Below, one piece after another: positions 7,573 to 15,918 of a stretch of 34,843 nt of DNA. This DNA comes from Hyphomicrobiales bacterium. GTDB taxonomy: Bacteria; Pseudomonadota; Alphaproteobacteria; Rhizobiales; Xanthobacteraceae. The stretch's first letter is position 1. Each line of letters starts with the position of its first letter. Made by a program: the position numbers and the translations under genes. The notes beneath the pieces are model-generated. The model saw nothing but the letters and a program-made list of their open reading frames with translations. It searched no databases and was not told the origin of the DNA. The stretch covers positions 1-34,843 of the forward strand of contig JAFKKL010000018.1 of assembly GCA_017305595.1 (NCBI GenBank). Reading direction: 5' to 3'.

Positions 7573-8744
7573 AGTTCGTTCTTTTCCACCTGATGCCGTA
7601 TCGGCATCTCGATTTCGTTGAGGCCAAGAAATATCGTTCTGCGTGGACGGTGCTGCCGAACAGTATGTACGACCCCGCCAAGGGGGCTGAGGAGTATGCG
7701 TCCTATATTGAGCAACTCGTCAGTGGTGAGCGTCTCGGGTTTGACGTCATCGGCGTCAATGAGCATCACCAGACCGCCTATGGCCTGATGCCTGCGCCGA
7801 ATCTGATCGCGAGCGCGCTCATTCAGCGGACCAAGACCGTCAAGATCGGTGTCTTCGGCCGGGCCCTTCCGTTGGTGAACAATCCGCTGACGATCGCGGA
7901 GGAGTTCTCCATGCTCGACAATATGTCGAAGGGGCGCCTCGTTGTCGGCTTTGTGCGCGGTATCGGTGCTGAATATCACTCCTCGGGCATCAATCCCGCC
8001 TTCTCGCACGATCGATTCCATGAGGCTCATGATCTGATCGTCAAGGCGTGGACGCAGCCCGGACCGTTTGCGTTCGATGGCGAACACTTCTCGCTAAACT
8101 ACGCCAATCTTTGGCCTCGTCCGGTGCAGTCGCCGCATCCGCGGATCTGGATACCCTCGCAGGGATCTTCGGAGACGATTCACTGGGCTGCCGCGCCGGA
8201 GCGAAAGTATCCGTTCGTCGTGACGTTCAGTACCGCCGAAGCCGTCGAGAAGTATCTCAAGAGCTACAGCGCCGAGGCACATAACTTCGGTTATGAGGCA
8301 TCTTCCGATCAGCTTGGCTGGGCGGCGCCGATCTATGTCGCGGATACCGACGAGCGTGCGCGTGAGGAGGCCCGCGAGCCGCTTGAGCGTCTGTTCAACG
8401 ATTATTTGCCGATGCCGTGGGAAATGCTGATCCCGCCGGGCTATACGTCGCTGGCTTCGACCAAGGCGCTTGCGAAGGTGAGAACCGGGCTCGGCGTCGA
8501 GCGGCAGACGCTCGAGCAACTGATAGAGAAGGGCACCGCGATTATCGGCAGTCCGAAGACGGTTCGCGAACGCATCGAGCGGATGCGGGAGAAGACAGGC
8601 CTTGGCAACATGGTGTGTCTGTTGCAGTTCGGCACGTTATCGGACGAGCTGACCCAGCGCAACATCGAGCGTTTTGCCACCGATGTCATGCCTCATCTTC
8701 AGGACAAGAAGCTGGCCACACGCGAGGCCGTGCCCTCGGCTTAA
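7569..8744 (+). CDS. LLM-class (luciferase-like) flavin-dependent monooxygenase
   Basis: This 391-residue protein spans the full bacterial luciferase-like TIM barrel. Recognisable parts are the start MKFVLFHLMPY, the GVNEHHQTAYGLMPAPN strand-loop (about residues 58-74), GRLVVGFVRGIGAEYHSSG (about 118-136) and a C-terminal GSPKTVRERIERM segment. Members use reduced FMN or F420 supplied by a separate reductase and oxygenate ketones, amides, sulfonates or long-chain compounds. The flavodoxin-like FMN reductase at 4812-5438 is the likely flavin source. Overlap with the upstream hydrolase points to a two-step oxygenation and hydrolysis unit. The substrate is unknown. Confidence 0.88.
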   Translation: MKFVLFHLMPYRHLDFVEAKKYRSAWTVLPNSMYDPAKGAEEYASYIEQLVSGERLGFDVIGVNEHHQTAYGLMPAPNLIASALIQRTKTVKIGVFGRALPLVNNPLTIAEEFSMLDNMSKGRLVVGFVRGIGAEYHSSGINPAFSHDRFHEAHDLIVKAWTQPGPFAFDGEHFSLNYANLWPRPVQSPHPRIWIPSQGSSETIHWAAAPERKYPFVVTFSTAEAVEKYLKSYSAEAHNFGYEASSDQLGWAAPIYVADTDERAREEAREPLERLFNDYLPMPWEMLIPPGYTSLASTKALAKVRTGLGVERQTLEQLIEKGTAIIGSPKTVRERIERMREKTGLGNMVCLLQFGTLSDELTQRNIERFATDVMPHLQDKKLATREAVPSA

Positions 8745-8770
8745 ACGCCCAGCACTTCAATCGCACAAGA

Positions 8771-8798
8771 CCGCCGGCCTATCGATCACGGCCGGCGG
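8771..8798. repeat. GC-rich intergenic hairpin
   Basis: A perfect nine-base inverted repeat (ccgccggcc 8771-8779, ggccggcgg 8790-8798) surrounds a ten-base loop in the space between the LLM and MFS genes. No T-run follows on either strand, so it may be a processing or attenuation structure rather than an intrinsic terminator. Confidence 0.5.
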
Positions 8799-8885
8799 CA
8801 CGTCAATGCACAAGCATTCGGCATCGTAACCCTGAGAGAACAAAAATCATCAGGGTTCGATCATCACATATTTGGGGGAGGGGTC

Positions 8886-10184
8886 ATGGCAATCAATCAT
8901 CTGGAATACACCGCGACAGAAAAGCGAAGCGTTCTGTTCTCGACGGTTCTCGGCTTCGGGCTCGACTTCTACAACATCCTGATTCTTGCGTTTCTCATGG
9001 GCGCGATTCAGAAATCGCTCGGAATCACGCTGACGGAAGCCGGTATCATCACCACTGTCACATTGATCGGGTCTGTGGCGGGCGGCATCATCTTTGGCTG
9101 GCTGGGAGACCGGATCGGCCGGAAAATGTCGTTGCTGCTGACGCTGCTTCTCTTTTCGATCGGTGCCATCGCATCGGCATTCGCGTGGGACTTCAACTCG
9201 CTGCTGGTCTTGCGGGCAATCACCGGCATCGGCCTTGGCGGCGAATGGGGCGCCGGCATCGTTCTCTTCAACGAAGTTTGGGACAAGAACAGGCGCGGCT
9301 TTGGAAGCTGCGTGGTACAAGCGGCGTCGTCGGGCGGTATTGCTGCTGCGGCCGTCGTGTCGGTGTGGGCGCTCAGCACCTTCGGGCCCGATTGGGGCTG
9401 GCGTGTCGCACTACTCACCGGCGGTTCGCCGTTGCTGTTGATGGTCTACGTTCGCTTTTGGATGCCGGAATCCAAGATCTGGTCCGAATATGAGCGGATG
9501 CGCACCGCGGGCGAGTTGCCTCAGGAAAAGGCGAAATCCACCAATCCGCTGATCGAAATCTTCAAGGGGGCGTCGCTCGTCTATACGATTCTCGGATTCG
9601 CCGTCGTCTCCGGCTACATGTTCGCTTTCTACTCGGTGTCGGTGTTCATCCCCGGCTACATGATCAAGCAGGGCGCCAGTCCGGCGATCGTCCGCGACGT
9701 GACATTGATCTTCGCCGGCGTTCTGGCGGCGGCATTCCTGATCTTCGGCTGGTACTCGGATCGCCTTGGGCGCAAGCTCAGCATCGTGTTGCCGATGCTG
9801 CTCAGCCTGGTTGGTTTCTACGGGATCTACATCTCGAAGGACGTGACATTCCCCGGCTCGCTGTGGGTATGGCCGCTGTTCGGCTGGTATCTGGTGTGGG
9901 GGCTTGGCCAAGTGACCGCCGGGATGTTCGGCGCGTGGTTCTCCGAGCTCTATCCGGTCGAACTGCGATCTACCGCGGTCTCGACGATCTACATGATCGG
10001 ACGCGGCATCGGCAGTTTCGCGCCTTACGTCGTACCGATGGTGGCGGTGCAGACCGGCGGCAATCTTCTCAACGGCATGATGATCGGTGGGATAGCCGCG
10101 CTCGTCTGTGTGCTCGCGGCGTTATTGTTGCCGGAAACGGCGGGGCGCAACTTCGCGGTGATCGAAGCGAAAGCCCGGCAATAA
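8886..10184 (+). CDS. MFS transporter (aromatic acid / organic acid symporter type)
   Basis: This 432-residue membrane protein has about 12 hydrophobic segments. The loop 2-3 signature GWLGDRIGRK (about residues 74-83) marks the major facilitator superfamily. ERxR-type charged sites occur in loop 8-9 (GWYSDRLGRK, about residues 286-295). The layout resembles the metabolite:H+ symporter and sialate/aromatic acid symporter groups. It probably brings the pathway substrate or an intermediate across the inner membrane. ATG 8886 follows a GGGGGAGGGG binding site. It sits between the hydrolase/LLM pair and the cupin/hydrolase/SDR genes, all on the plus strand. Confidence 0.88.
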   Translation: MAINHLEYTATEKRSVLFSTVLGFGLDFYNILILAFLMGAIQKSLGITLTEAGIITTVTLIGSVAGGIIFGWLGDRIGRKMSLLLTLLLFSIGAIASAFAWDFNSLLVLRAITGIGLGGEWGAGIVLFNEVWDKNRRGFGSCVVQAASSGGIAAAAVVSVWALSTFGPDWGWRVALLTGGSPLLLMVYVRFWMPESKIWSEYERMRTAGELPQEKAKSTNPLIEIFKGASLVYTILGFAVVSGYMFAFYSVSVFIPGYMIKQGASPAIVRDVTLIFAGVLAAAFLIFGWYSDRLGRKLSIVLPMLLSLVGFYGIYISKDVTFPGSLWVWPLFGWYLVWGLGQVTAGMFGAWFSELYPVELRSTAVSTIYMIGRGIGSFAPYVVPMVAVQTGGNLLNGMMIGGIAALVCVLAALLLPETAGRNFAVIEAKARQ

Positions 10185-10215
10185 GAAATCAAACATAAGT
10201 GGAAAGGTGTCTCGG

Positions 10216-10680
10216 ATGAGCGATATCAAACGAGAGGTCGTGACAATCGGTGGCAAGAACGTCGTTCTCGCTCACAACGTCTCTCCGATCGAGAATGGGG
10301 GAGTGCTGGAAAACGCGGAGATATTCCGGATTCTGAATATCTTCGATCCGAAATTCACGCCGAGTAACATGGCCAAGGCGGATGGAACGCCCTTGCGTAT
10401 CTATTCCGCCGATCGGGTGAAGATCGACCTGTCGAAGCGCAGTAAGGAAGATATGTCGTTCTGGCATCGGAATATCGATGCGCACGAAATCATTATTTGC
10501 GTGAAGGGCGCGCTGCGCTGGGAAACCGAAATGGGGACCCGGACGATGCGCGAGGGGGACATGCTCTTCATTCCCAAGGGAATCGCGCATCGCTCAATGC
10601 TTTGCGAGGAATCCAGCAGTGAAAACGTTCTTATCGAACTCAAGATCGCTGATGATCTGGCTTACGTCGCGGAAGGCTAG
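10216..10680 (+). CDS. cupin-domain protein
   Basis: This 154-residue cupin has motif 1 at WHRNIDAHEIIICVKG (about residues 80-95) and motif 2 at MLFIPKGIAHRS (about residues 118-129). The pairing recalls the metal-binding half of homogentisate-type ring dioxygenases, but the protein is much shorter than those enzymes (over 400 residues), so a simple ring-cleaving role is uncertain. I chose ATG 10216 over the in-frame GTG 10207 because GGAAAGG ends at 10207. The next hydrolase gene begins nine bases after its stop, and AGGAG overlaps that stop, so the two are probably co-translated. Confidence 0.8.
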   Translation: MSDIKREVVTIGGKNVVLAHNVSPIENGGVLENAEIFRILNIFDPKFTPSNMAKADGTPLRIYSADRVKIDLSKRSKEDMSFWHRNIDAHEIIICVKGALRWETEMGTRTMREGDMLFIPKGIAHRSMLCEESSSENVLIELKIADDLAYVAEG

Positions 10681-10689
10681 GAGAATTTC

Positions 10690-11487
10690 ATGAAGATCGA
10701 TCTCTCCGGGCTCTCCGTCAACTACGAGCTTGAGGTTCGCAAGCCCGGCGCGCCGTGGATCACTCTTGCGCACGCACTGTCGACCAACCTGACGGTCTGG
10801 AACGATACCGTCGCGGCGCTGGCGAACGACTACAGCATTCTGCGTTACGACTTGCGCGGCCATGGCGGAAGTGCTGCCACCGAGCCGCCCTACGATTTCC
10901 CGACCCTGATCGACGATGTCATGCGACTCTGGGATGCGCTTGAGATCAAGCGAAGCCACTGGGCCGGGCTGTCGATCGGCGGCATGATGGGATACGGAAT
11001 CGCGGCATCGTCGCCGGAGCGATTGTTGTCACTGGTTGCATGCGATTCGCGGCCGGATGCGCCACCGGATTACGCGGCTTACTTCCAATCCCGCATCGAC
11101 AAGACACGCGGGAAGGGCATGGCGGGCGTTGTCGATTCCACCATCGAGCGCTGGTTCACGCCCAGCTCGGTCGCGCAGAACATTCCGGCGATCGGAAAAG
11201 TGAGGCAGATGATCCTTTCGACCGACCCCGTCGGTCATGAAGGCTGCTGCAAGGCGCTTCAGACATTGGCCTACGGCTCGAAATTGCCTGAGATTCGGGC
11301 GCCGACGCTGGTGATTGGCGGGGCCGAGGACAAGGGCGCGCCACCGGATATCCTCGCTGCGGCTGCCAAACTCATTCCGGGCGCGAAGCACGTCGTGGTC
11401 CCGGAGGCTGGGCATATCGTCGCGATCGAGAATCCCGCGGTGTTCAATACGGAACTCCTTAAATTTTTGCGGAGCGTTCCAGCCTAG
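10690..11487 (+). CDS. alpha/beta hydrolase, PcaD (3-oxoadipate enol-lactonase)-like
   Basis: This 265-residue alpha/beta-hydrolase has the triad Ser95 (GLSIGG), Asp214 (GAEDKGAPP) and His242 (EAGHIVAIE). The GLSIGGMM nucleophile elbow and the DLRGHGGS strand resemble PcaD-type enol-lactonases, which hydrolyse a lactone ring in aromatic catabolism. No other beta-ketoadipate genes are seen here, so I infer only that a lactone or ester is the likely substrate. It follows a cupin gene by nine bases and precedes two SDR genes. Three alpha/beta-hydrolases in one cluster suggest several hydrolytic steps. Confidence 0.88.
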   Translation: MKIDLSGLSVNYELEVRKPGAPWITLAHALSTNLTVWNDTVAALANDYSILRYDLRGHGGSAATEPPYDFPTLIDDVMRLWDALEIKRSHWAGLSIGGMMGYGIAASSPERLLSLVACDSRPDAPPDYAAYFQSRIDKTRGKGMAGVVDSTIERWFTPSSVAQNIPAIGKVRQMILSTDPVGHEGCCKALQTLAYGSKLPEIRAPTLVIGGAEDKGAPPDILAAAAKLIPGAKHVVVPEAGHIVAIENPAVFNTELLKFLRSVPA

Positions 11488-11546
11488 CGACGTGACGTCT
11501 GCAGTTATGCGAGGCCGTCAATCAGTCAAACATGGAGGAAGACCGA

Positions 11547-12338
11547 GTGCGGGTAGATGAAATGCTGAAGCTCGACGGCCAGGTCGCATTCGTGACCGGG
11601 GCGGCCCGTGGTCTCGGCTTTGCTTATGCCGAGGCGGTGGCGGAGCAAGGCGCCACCGTCGTGATGACGGATGTCGACGGCACTGCTCTCGACGCTGCTG
11701 CCGCAAGGCTCAAGGCAGGCGGATACAATGTCCACGCCGAGGTTCTCGACGTCTCGGATACCGACCGCGTCGCGGCGACGATCGATGGAGCGGCGAAAAC
11801 ATTCGGCCGCCTTGACATCGCGTTTGCGAATGCCGGCCTTTCCGCCGGGCCGGGTCCGCTTACCGAGCGGGGAGCCATGGCCAGTGTCGATCTGGCGCGA
11901 TGGAATACGCTGCTTAATATAAATCTGACCAGCGTATTCGTGACCATTCGCGCCGCCGCGAACCATATGTGCAAGCGGCGAAGCGGACGTATCATCGTTA
12001 CTTCTTCGGTCGCGGGTATTCGTGGCGAGCGGATGTGCGGATATGCCTATGCCGCGACCAAGGCGGCAGTGGCCAATCTCGTGCGCCAGTCGGCGATCGA
12101 ACTGTCCCAGCACAATGTCAACATCAACGCCATCGCGCCCGGTCCCTTCCTCACCAACATCGGCGAGGGGCGACTGCATGATCCCGACGTTGCCCGTCAG
12201 TTCGTGGCCGACGTGCCGCTCGGCCGGCTTGCCCAGACTGACGAGATTAAGGGGCTCGCCCTGCTGTTGGCCTCTCCGGCGTCGAGCTACATCACCGGCA
12301 CGGTCATTCCCATCGATGGCGGCGCCAGCGCGTTCTAA
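11547..12338 (+). CDS. short-chain dehydrogenase/reductase (SDR)
   Basis: This classical SDR of 263 residues has the cofactor loop TGAARGLG near the N-terminus, the NAG motif (FANAGLS), Ser in TSSVAG and the catalytic YAATK. It oxidises or reduces an alcohol/ketone with NAD(P). I prefer GTG 11547 as the start because GGAGGA at 11534-11539 sits seven bases before it. The in-frame ATG 11532 overlaps that site and would have no binding site of its own. The alternative start adds five residues. It is followed 11 bases later by a second SDR gene, so the two probably act in sequence or on related compounds. Confidence 0.85.
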   Translation: MRVDEMLKLDGQVAFVTGAARGLGFAYAEAVAEQGATVVMTDVDGTALDAAAARLKAGGYNVHAEVLDVSDTDRVAATIDGAAKTFGRLDIAFANAGLSAGPGPLTERGAMASVDLARWNTLLNINLTSVFVTIRAAANHMCKRRSGRIIVTSSVAGIRGERMCGYAYAATKAAVANLVRQSAIELSQHNVNINAIAPGPFLTNIGEGRLHDPDVARQFVADVPLGRLAQTDEIKGLALLLASPASSYITGTVIPIDGGASAF

Positions 12339-12349
12339 GGATTTCAGAT

Positions 12350-13132
12350 ATGACAAAGTCTATCGAGCAGAACGCCGGCCCTCTGGCCGGAAAAGTGGCG
12401 ATTGTGACCGGCGCGGCTCAAGGTCTCGGTGCGACTTTCGCAATCGAACTGGCCAAAGCGGGCGCCCGCCTTGTGGTGGGCGACCTCGCGGATCCGACGG
12501 CAACCTGCGCCGCGATCAAGAATGCTGGCAGCGAGGCTCTTGGCGTTTCGCTGGACGTCACGGATCCAGCGTCGGTGGCAAATATGGTCAGCGATGCTTG
12601 CGCTCGGTTTGGCGGAGTGGACATTCTCATAAACAACGCCGCGATCTCCGGACAACTTCGGCTTCAGCCGCTGACCAGCATCAGCAGTGCTGAATGGGAT
12701 CGTGTTCTCGGCGTGAATCTCCGCGGCCCGTTTGAATGCATCAAAGCGGTCGCGCCGGTCATGAAACAGCGCGGTTACGGCAAGATCATCAATCTCGCCT
12801 CCGGTACCGCGATCAAAGGGTCTCCCGGCATTGCGCATTACGTTGCGTCCAAGGGCGGCGTCATTGCATTGACGCGCGCCGCTGCGCGCGAACTCGGCGG
12901 TGATGGCATTCGCGTCAATGCGCTCGCGCCCGGCCTGACAATGAGCGAAGCGATGCTCGTCAATCCCAGTTGGACAGCCGAGATCGTCGCCAACAACATC
13001 GCGAGCCGTGCCCTGAAACGCGAGGCCGTTCCAGAGGATCTTGTCGGGACCATGCTGTTTCTGGCTTCGCCTGCCAGCGATTTTCTGACTGGACAGACGC
13101 TGTCAGTCGATGGCGGCTCGGTGATGAACTAG
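12350..13132 (+). CDS. short-chain dehydrogenase/reductase (SDR)
   Basis: This 260-residue classical SDR has TGAAQGLG (cofactor loop), NNAAISG (NAG-type motif), Ser in LASGTAIKG and the catalytic YVASK. The C-terminal DFLTGQTLSVDGG is a typical SDR end. It shares the general SDR layout with the preceding gene but differs throughout, so it is not a recent duplicate. It is followed 11 bases later by the solute-binding protein of the ABC importer, which suggests that uptake and dehydrogenation genes are transcribed together. Confidence 0.88.
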   Translation: MTKSIEQNAGPLAGKVAIVTGAAQGLGATFAIELAKAGARLVVGDLADPTATCAAIKNAGSEALGVSLDVTDPASVANMVSDACARFGGVDILINNAAISGQLRLQPLTSISSAEWDRVLGVNLRGPFECIKAVAPVMKQRGYGKIINLASGTAIKGSPGIAHYVASKGGVIALTRAAARELGGDGIRVNALAPGLTMSEAMLVNPSWTAEIVANNIASRALKREAVPEDLVGTMLFLASPASDFLTGQTLSVDGGSVMN

Positions 13133-13143
13133 GGGGACGAACG

Positions 13144-14172
13144 ATGAAAAAGTCGATTGCGCTATTGCAGATTGCCACACTCGCCGCTGTCACATGTTTT
13201 GCCAGTGCGACGGTCGCATCTGCCGAGGAAAAAGTTGTTGTCTATACGGTCATTCCTTTTCCGGAACTGAATCGGAAAATGAATGAGGAATTCACGCGCA
13301 GGACCGGAATCAAGGTCGAACTGCTGAACGTTCCAGCGGTAGGTACGCTGGCCGCGCGGATTCGCAGCGAGAAGGATAAGCCGCGCGCGGATGTGTTCGC
13401 GTCGGCGCCGGTAGATTTCCACGAGGGATTGGCCAAGGATGGTCTGCTGCTGCCATATAAATCGCCGGAATTGCCCCCCGATGCGGTGGCTAAGGGATAC
13501 GCCGATCCAAACGGAAATTGGACCGGCTGGTTTGCATCGACCACCGCCATTTTCTGGAACAGCGATCGCTACAAGAAAGACGTTGGTGAGAACGTTCCGA
13601 CGCCGAAGACCTGGGAAGATTTGCTGAAGCCGGAATTCAAGGGCAAGCTTGTCAGCGCCAATCCTCAGACATCGGCAATCGGTTTTGTTCAGCTCGCGAC
13701 GCAGATATTCCGTCTCGGCGAAGAAAAGGGCTGGGACTACCTTATCAATTTCGCCAAGAACACCGCGCAGTTCACACCCTCCGCGCCCTTGACGGTCACA
13801 TTGGTCGAGAAGGGAGAGGCGCCGGTCGGCGTCTATTGGCTCGGCGATATTCTGACGTCGAAGTTCAATCGTAATCAGCCGATCGAATATGTCGTTCCGC
13901 AGGATAATGCCGTGGTTGTGTGGGCGGGCTCGATCGTCAAGGGCGGCCCCAATCCGGAAGCCGCAAAGAAGTACATCGACTTTCTAACCTCCGAGTATGT
14001 TCAGGATAACGTTGCCAAGCTCGGCTTCTTTCATCCGCTCAATCCCAAGGTCGCCCCACCCAAGGGGGCCCCCTCTCTCTCCGACATGACTGTTGTCAAG
14101 TACGACATGGACTGGGCAACGCAGAACATGGATCGCCTACGCAAGAAGTGGGGCCAGGTTTCCGGTCATTGA
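13144..14172 (+). CDS. ABC transporter periplasmic substrate-binding protein, ferric-type (family 1)
   Basis: This 342-residue protein has a signal peptide (residues 1-27, MKKSIALLQ start, cleavage likely after ASA) and no lipobox cysteine. The mature part has the two-lobe layout of ferric/thiamine/2-aminoethylphosphonate binding proteins (VVVYTVIPFPELNRK, PRADVFASAP, GKLVSANPQTSAIGF). FbpA-type iron binders usually carry two adjacent tyrosines; here the matching region reads GVYWLGDIL, without the pair. I therefore infer an organic ligand rather than iron. ATG 13144 is chosen because the signal peptide starts there. It is the first gene of an ABC importer cassette. Confidence 0.88.
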   Translation: MKKSIALLQIATLAAVTCFASATVASAEEKVVVYTVIPFPELNRKMNEEFTRRTGIKVELLNVPAVGTLAARIRSEKDKPRADVFASAPVDFHEGLAKDGLLLPYKSPELPPDAVAKGYADPNGNWTGWFASTTAIFWNSDRYKKDVGENVPTPKTWEDLLKPEFKGKLVSANPQTSAIGFVQLATQIFRLGEEKGWDYLINFAKNTAQFTPSAPLTVTLVEKGEAPVGVYWLGDILTSKFNRNQPIEYVVPQDNAVVVWAGSIVKGGPNPEAAKKYIDFLTSEYVQDNVAKLGFFHPLNPKVAPPKGAPSLSDMTVVKYDMDWATQNMDRLRKKWGQVSGH

Positions 14173-14256
14173 GAATGGAAGTGCGTTGGCGGTGAGGAGC
14201 GTTGCTTCTCATCGCCCATAGCGTTCGACGAGAAATGGGAAAGCGGCGGAGATTCG

Positions 14257-15918
14257 ATGGCGACGCAGGTGATCCGGGGGTCTGCAAATCCACGCGCAAA
14301 GAACGGCGCGGTCCGGATCGAGCGGAGCGTCACTCTTCTCTATCTGATCGTTCTGGCTCTGCTGGTGATGTTTGTGGTCTACCCGACCCTGACGGTTCTC
14401 CGCTATCCCGGACTGGAAGACTACGCCGATATGCTGGGCCGCGTTCGTTGGCAACGCGCGGCCCTCAACACAGTCGTCATCACCGTTCTATCTACACTGT
14501 CCTCAACGCTTGTGGGGTTTGCTTTCGCATTTGCCGCGACGCGGCGCGATATCCCGGGCGCGAAGATCTTCGGGCTTTTGAGCGTACTGCCGCTGTTCGC
14601 GCCGCCGTTCATGATCGCCTTTGCCTACATTCTAATGTTCGGACGTCAGGGGCTGATCAGCCGCCATGTCCTCGGTCTCGATTTGGATATTTTCGGCTGG
14701 CACGGCCTGTGGCTGGCGCAGACCATCGCCTTCTTTCCGCTCGCCAGCATGATCTTGAAAGGTGTCCTGGAGGGCATTCATCCGAGTGCGGAGCAGGCCG
14801 CGCTGACGTTGGGCGCAACGGAAGGAGCCGCGCTCCGCACGGTCACCCTTCCGTTGGTCATGCCAGGCTTGATCGGCTCCATGCTGGTGACGGCGATCAC
14901 CATTCTTGCCGATTTCGGCAACGCCGTCGTCATCGCGGGCAACTATCCTGTTCTCGCCACCGAAGCCTGGTTCATGATGGAGGGCCTGGCGGACCTGAAA
15001 GGAGCCGCGGTGGTGGTCGGTTTGCTGCTGGTGCCGGCTGTGAGCTTGTTCCTTGTCAGTCGGAGTCTGCTCGGTCGCCGCAGCTATTCCACGGTGACCG
15101 GACGCGGCTCGACGATGGATCAGATCAAGACACCCGCTCTGCTCAAATGGTCTGTCATGGCCATCTGCAGCATTGTCAGCGGGTTTGTCGTGCTGCTGTA
15201 TGCGGGCATCGTCTATGCGGGGCTTGCGAATACGTGGGGCACGGACTGGAGCCTCACGCTGCGGCACTGGCGGGAGGCGTTGACCTATTCCGATGCATTG
15301 TGGTCGAGCATCCTGATCGGATTGTTCGCCGGTGCATTGACTGCGATTCTCGGGCAGATTGCGGCGTTTCTCAAATCGCGACACTTGCCGTTTCGCCCGC
15401 TACTGGATTTTTTGTCCGTCCTTCCTGGAGCCTTGCCTGGTGTTTTCATCGGCGTCGGCTTCGTGCTGGCCTTCAACAATCCGCCTGTTGAACTGGCAGG
15501 CACGATCTGGATCGTGGTCCTCGCGCTCGGCTTCTGGCATCTGCCGCTCGCCTATCAGGCGACGTCTTCGGCGCTAGACCAGATTCATCGCAGCATCGAG
15601 GATGCGGCGCGCGATCTCGGCGCAAGTGAATTGCGTCTCGTGAGTGATATTTACGCTCCCCTGCTGGCCCGTAGTCTGATGGCATCGTTTCTTCAGTCTT
15701 TCGTCCGCTCCGTCAGCAATATCAGTGTTGTCGTCTTTCTGGTGGCGCCCGGCAACGTCATGGTCACTTTCGTCATTCTGCAGATGATCGGCGGGACCGA
15801 TTGGAGCGGAGCCGCCGCGCTGACGACTTTCCTGCTGATCATCACCTTTCTCTGTATCGGTCTGGCTTCGCTTCTCGCCGGACGGGCGTCCACGCAATCC
15901 CGGGGATTCCAACCATGA
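14257..15918 (+). CDS. ABC transporter permease, fused two-domain ferric-type
   Basis: This 553-residue inner-membrane protein has about twelve hydrophobic segments in two halves. Each half carries an EAA-type loop that contacts the ATPase: GATEGAALRTVTLPLVMPG near residues 187-205 and DLGASELRLVSDIYAPLLA near residues 452-470. This double-permease form is typical of ferric/2-aminoethylphosphonate importers. ATG 14257 is 84 bp after the binding-protein gene. Its stop overlaps the start of the ATPase gene (ATGA), so permease and ATPase are translationally coupled. The substrate follows that of the binding protein, probably an organic pathway compound. Confidence 0.9.
   Translation: MATQVIRGSANPRAKNGAVRIERSVTLLYLIVLALLVMFVVYPTLTVLRYPGLEDYADMLGRVRWQRAALNTVVITVLSTLSSTLVGFAFAFAATRRDIPGAKIFGLLSVLPLFAPPFMIAFAYILMFGRQGLISRHVLGLDLDIFGWHGLWLAQTIAFFPLASMILKGVLEGIHPSAEQAALTLGATEGAALRTVTLPLVMPGLIGSMLVTAITILADFGNAVVIAGNYPVLATEAWFMMEGLADLKGAAVVVGLLLVPAVSLFLVSRSLLGRRSYSTVTGRGSTMDQIKTPALLKWSVMAICSIVSGFVVLLYAGIVYAGLANTWGTDWSLTLRHWREALTYSDALWSSILIGLFAGALTAILGQIAAFLKSRHLPFRPLLDFLSVLPGALPGVFIGVGFVLAFNNPPVELAGTIWIVVLALGFWHLPLAYQATSSALDQIHRSIEDAARDLGASELRLVSDIYAPLLARSLMASFLQSFVRSVSNISVVVFLVAPGNVMVTFVILQMIGGTDWSGAAALTTFLLIITFLCIGLASLLAGRASTQSRGFQP

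Noticed and set aside
10216-10680. A functional homogentisate dioxygenase
   Set aside because: The protein is only 154 residues, far shorter than that enzyme family, with a single cupin domain.
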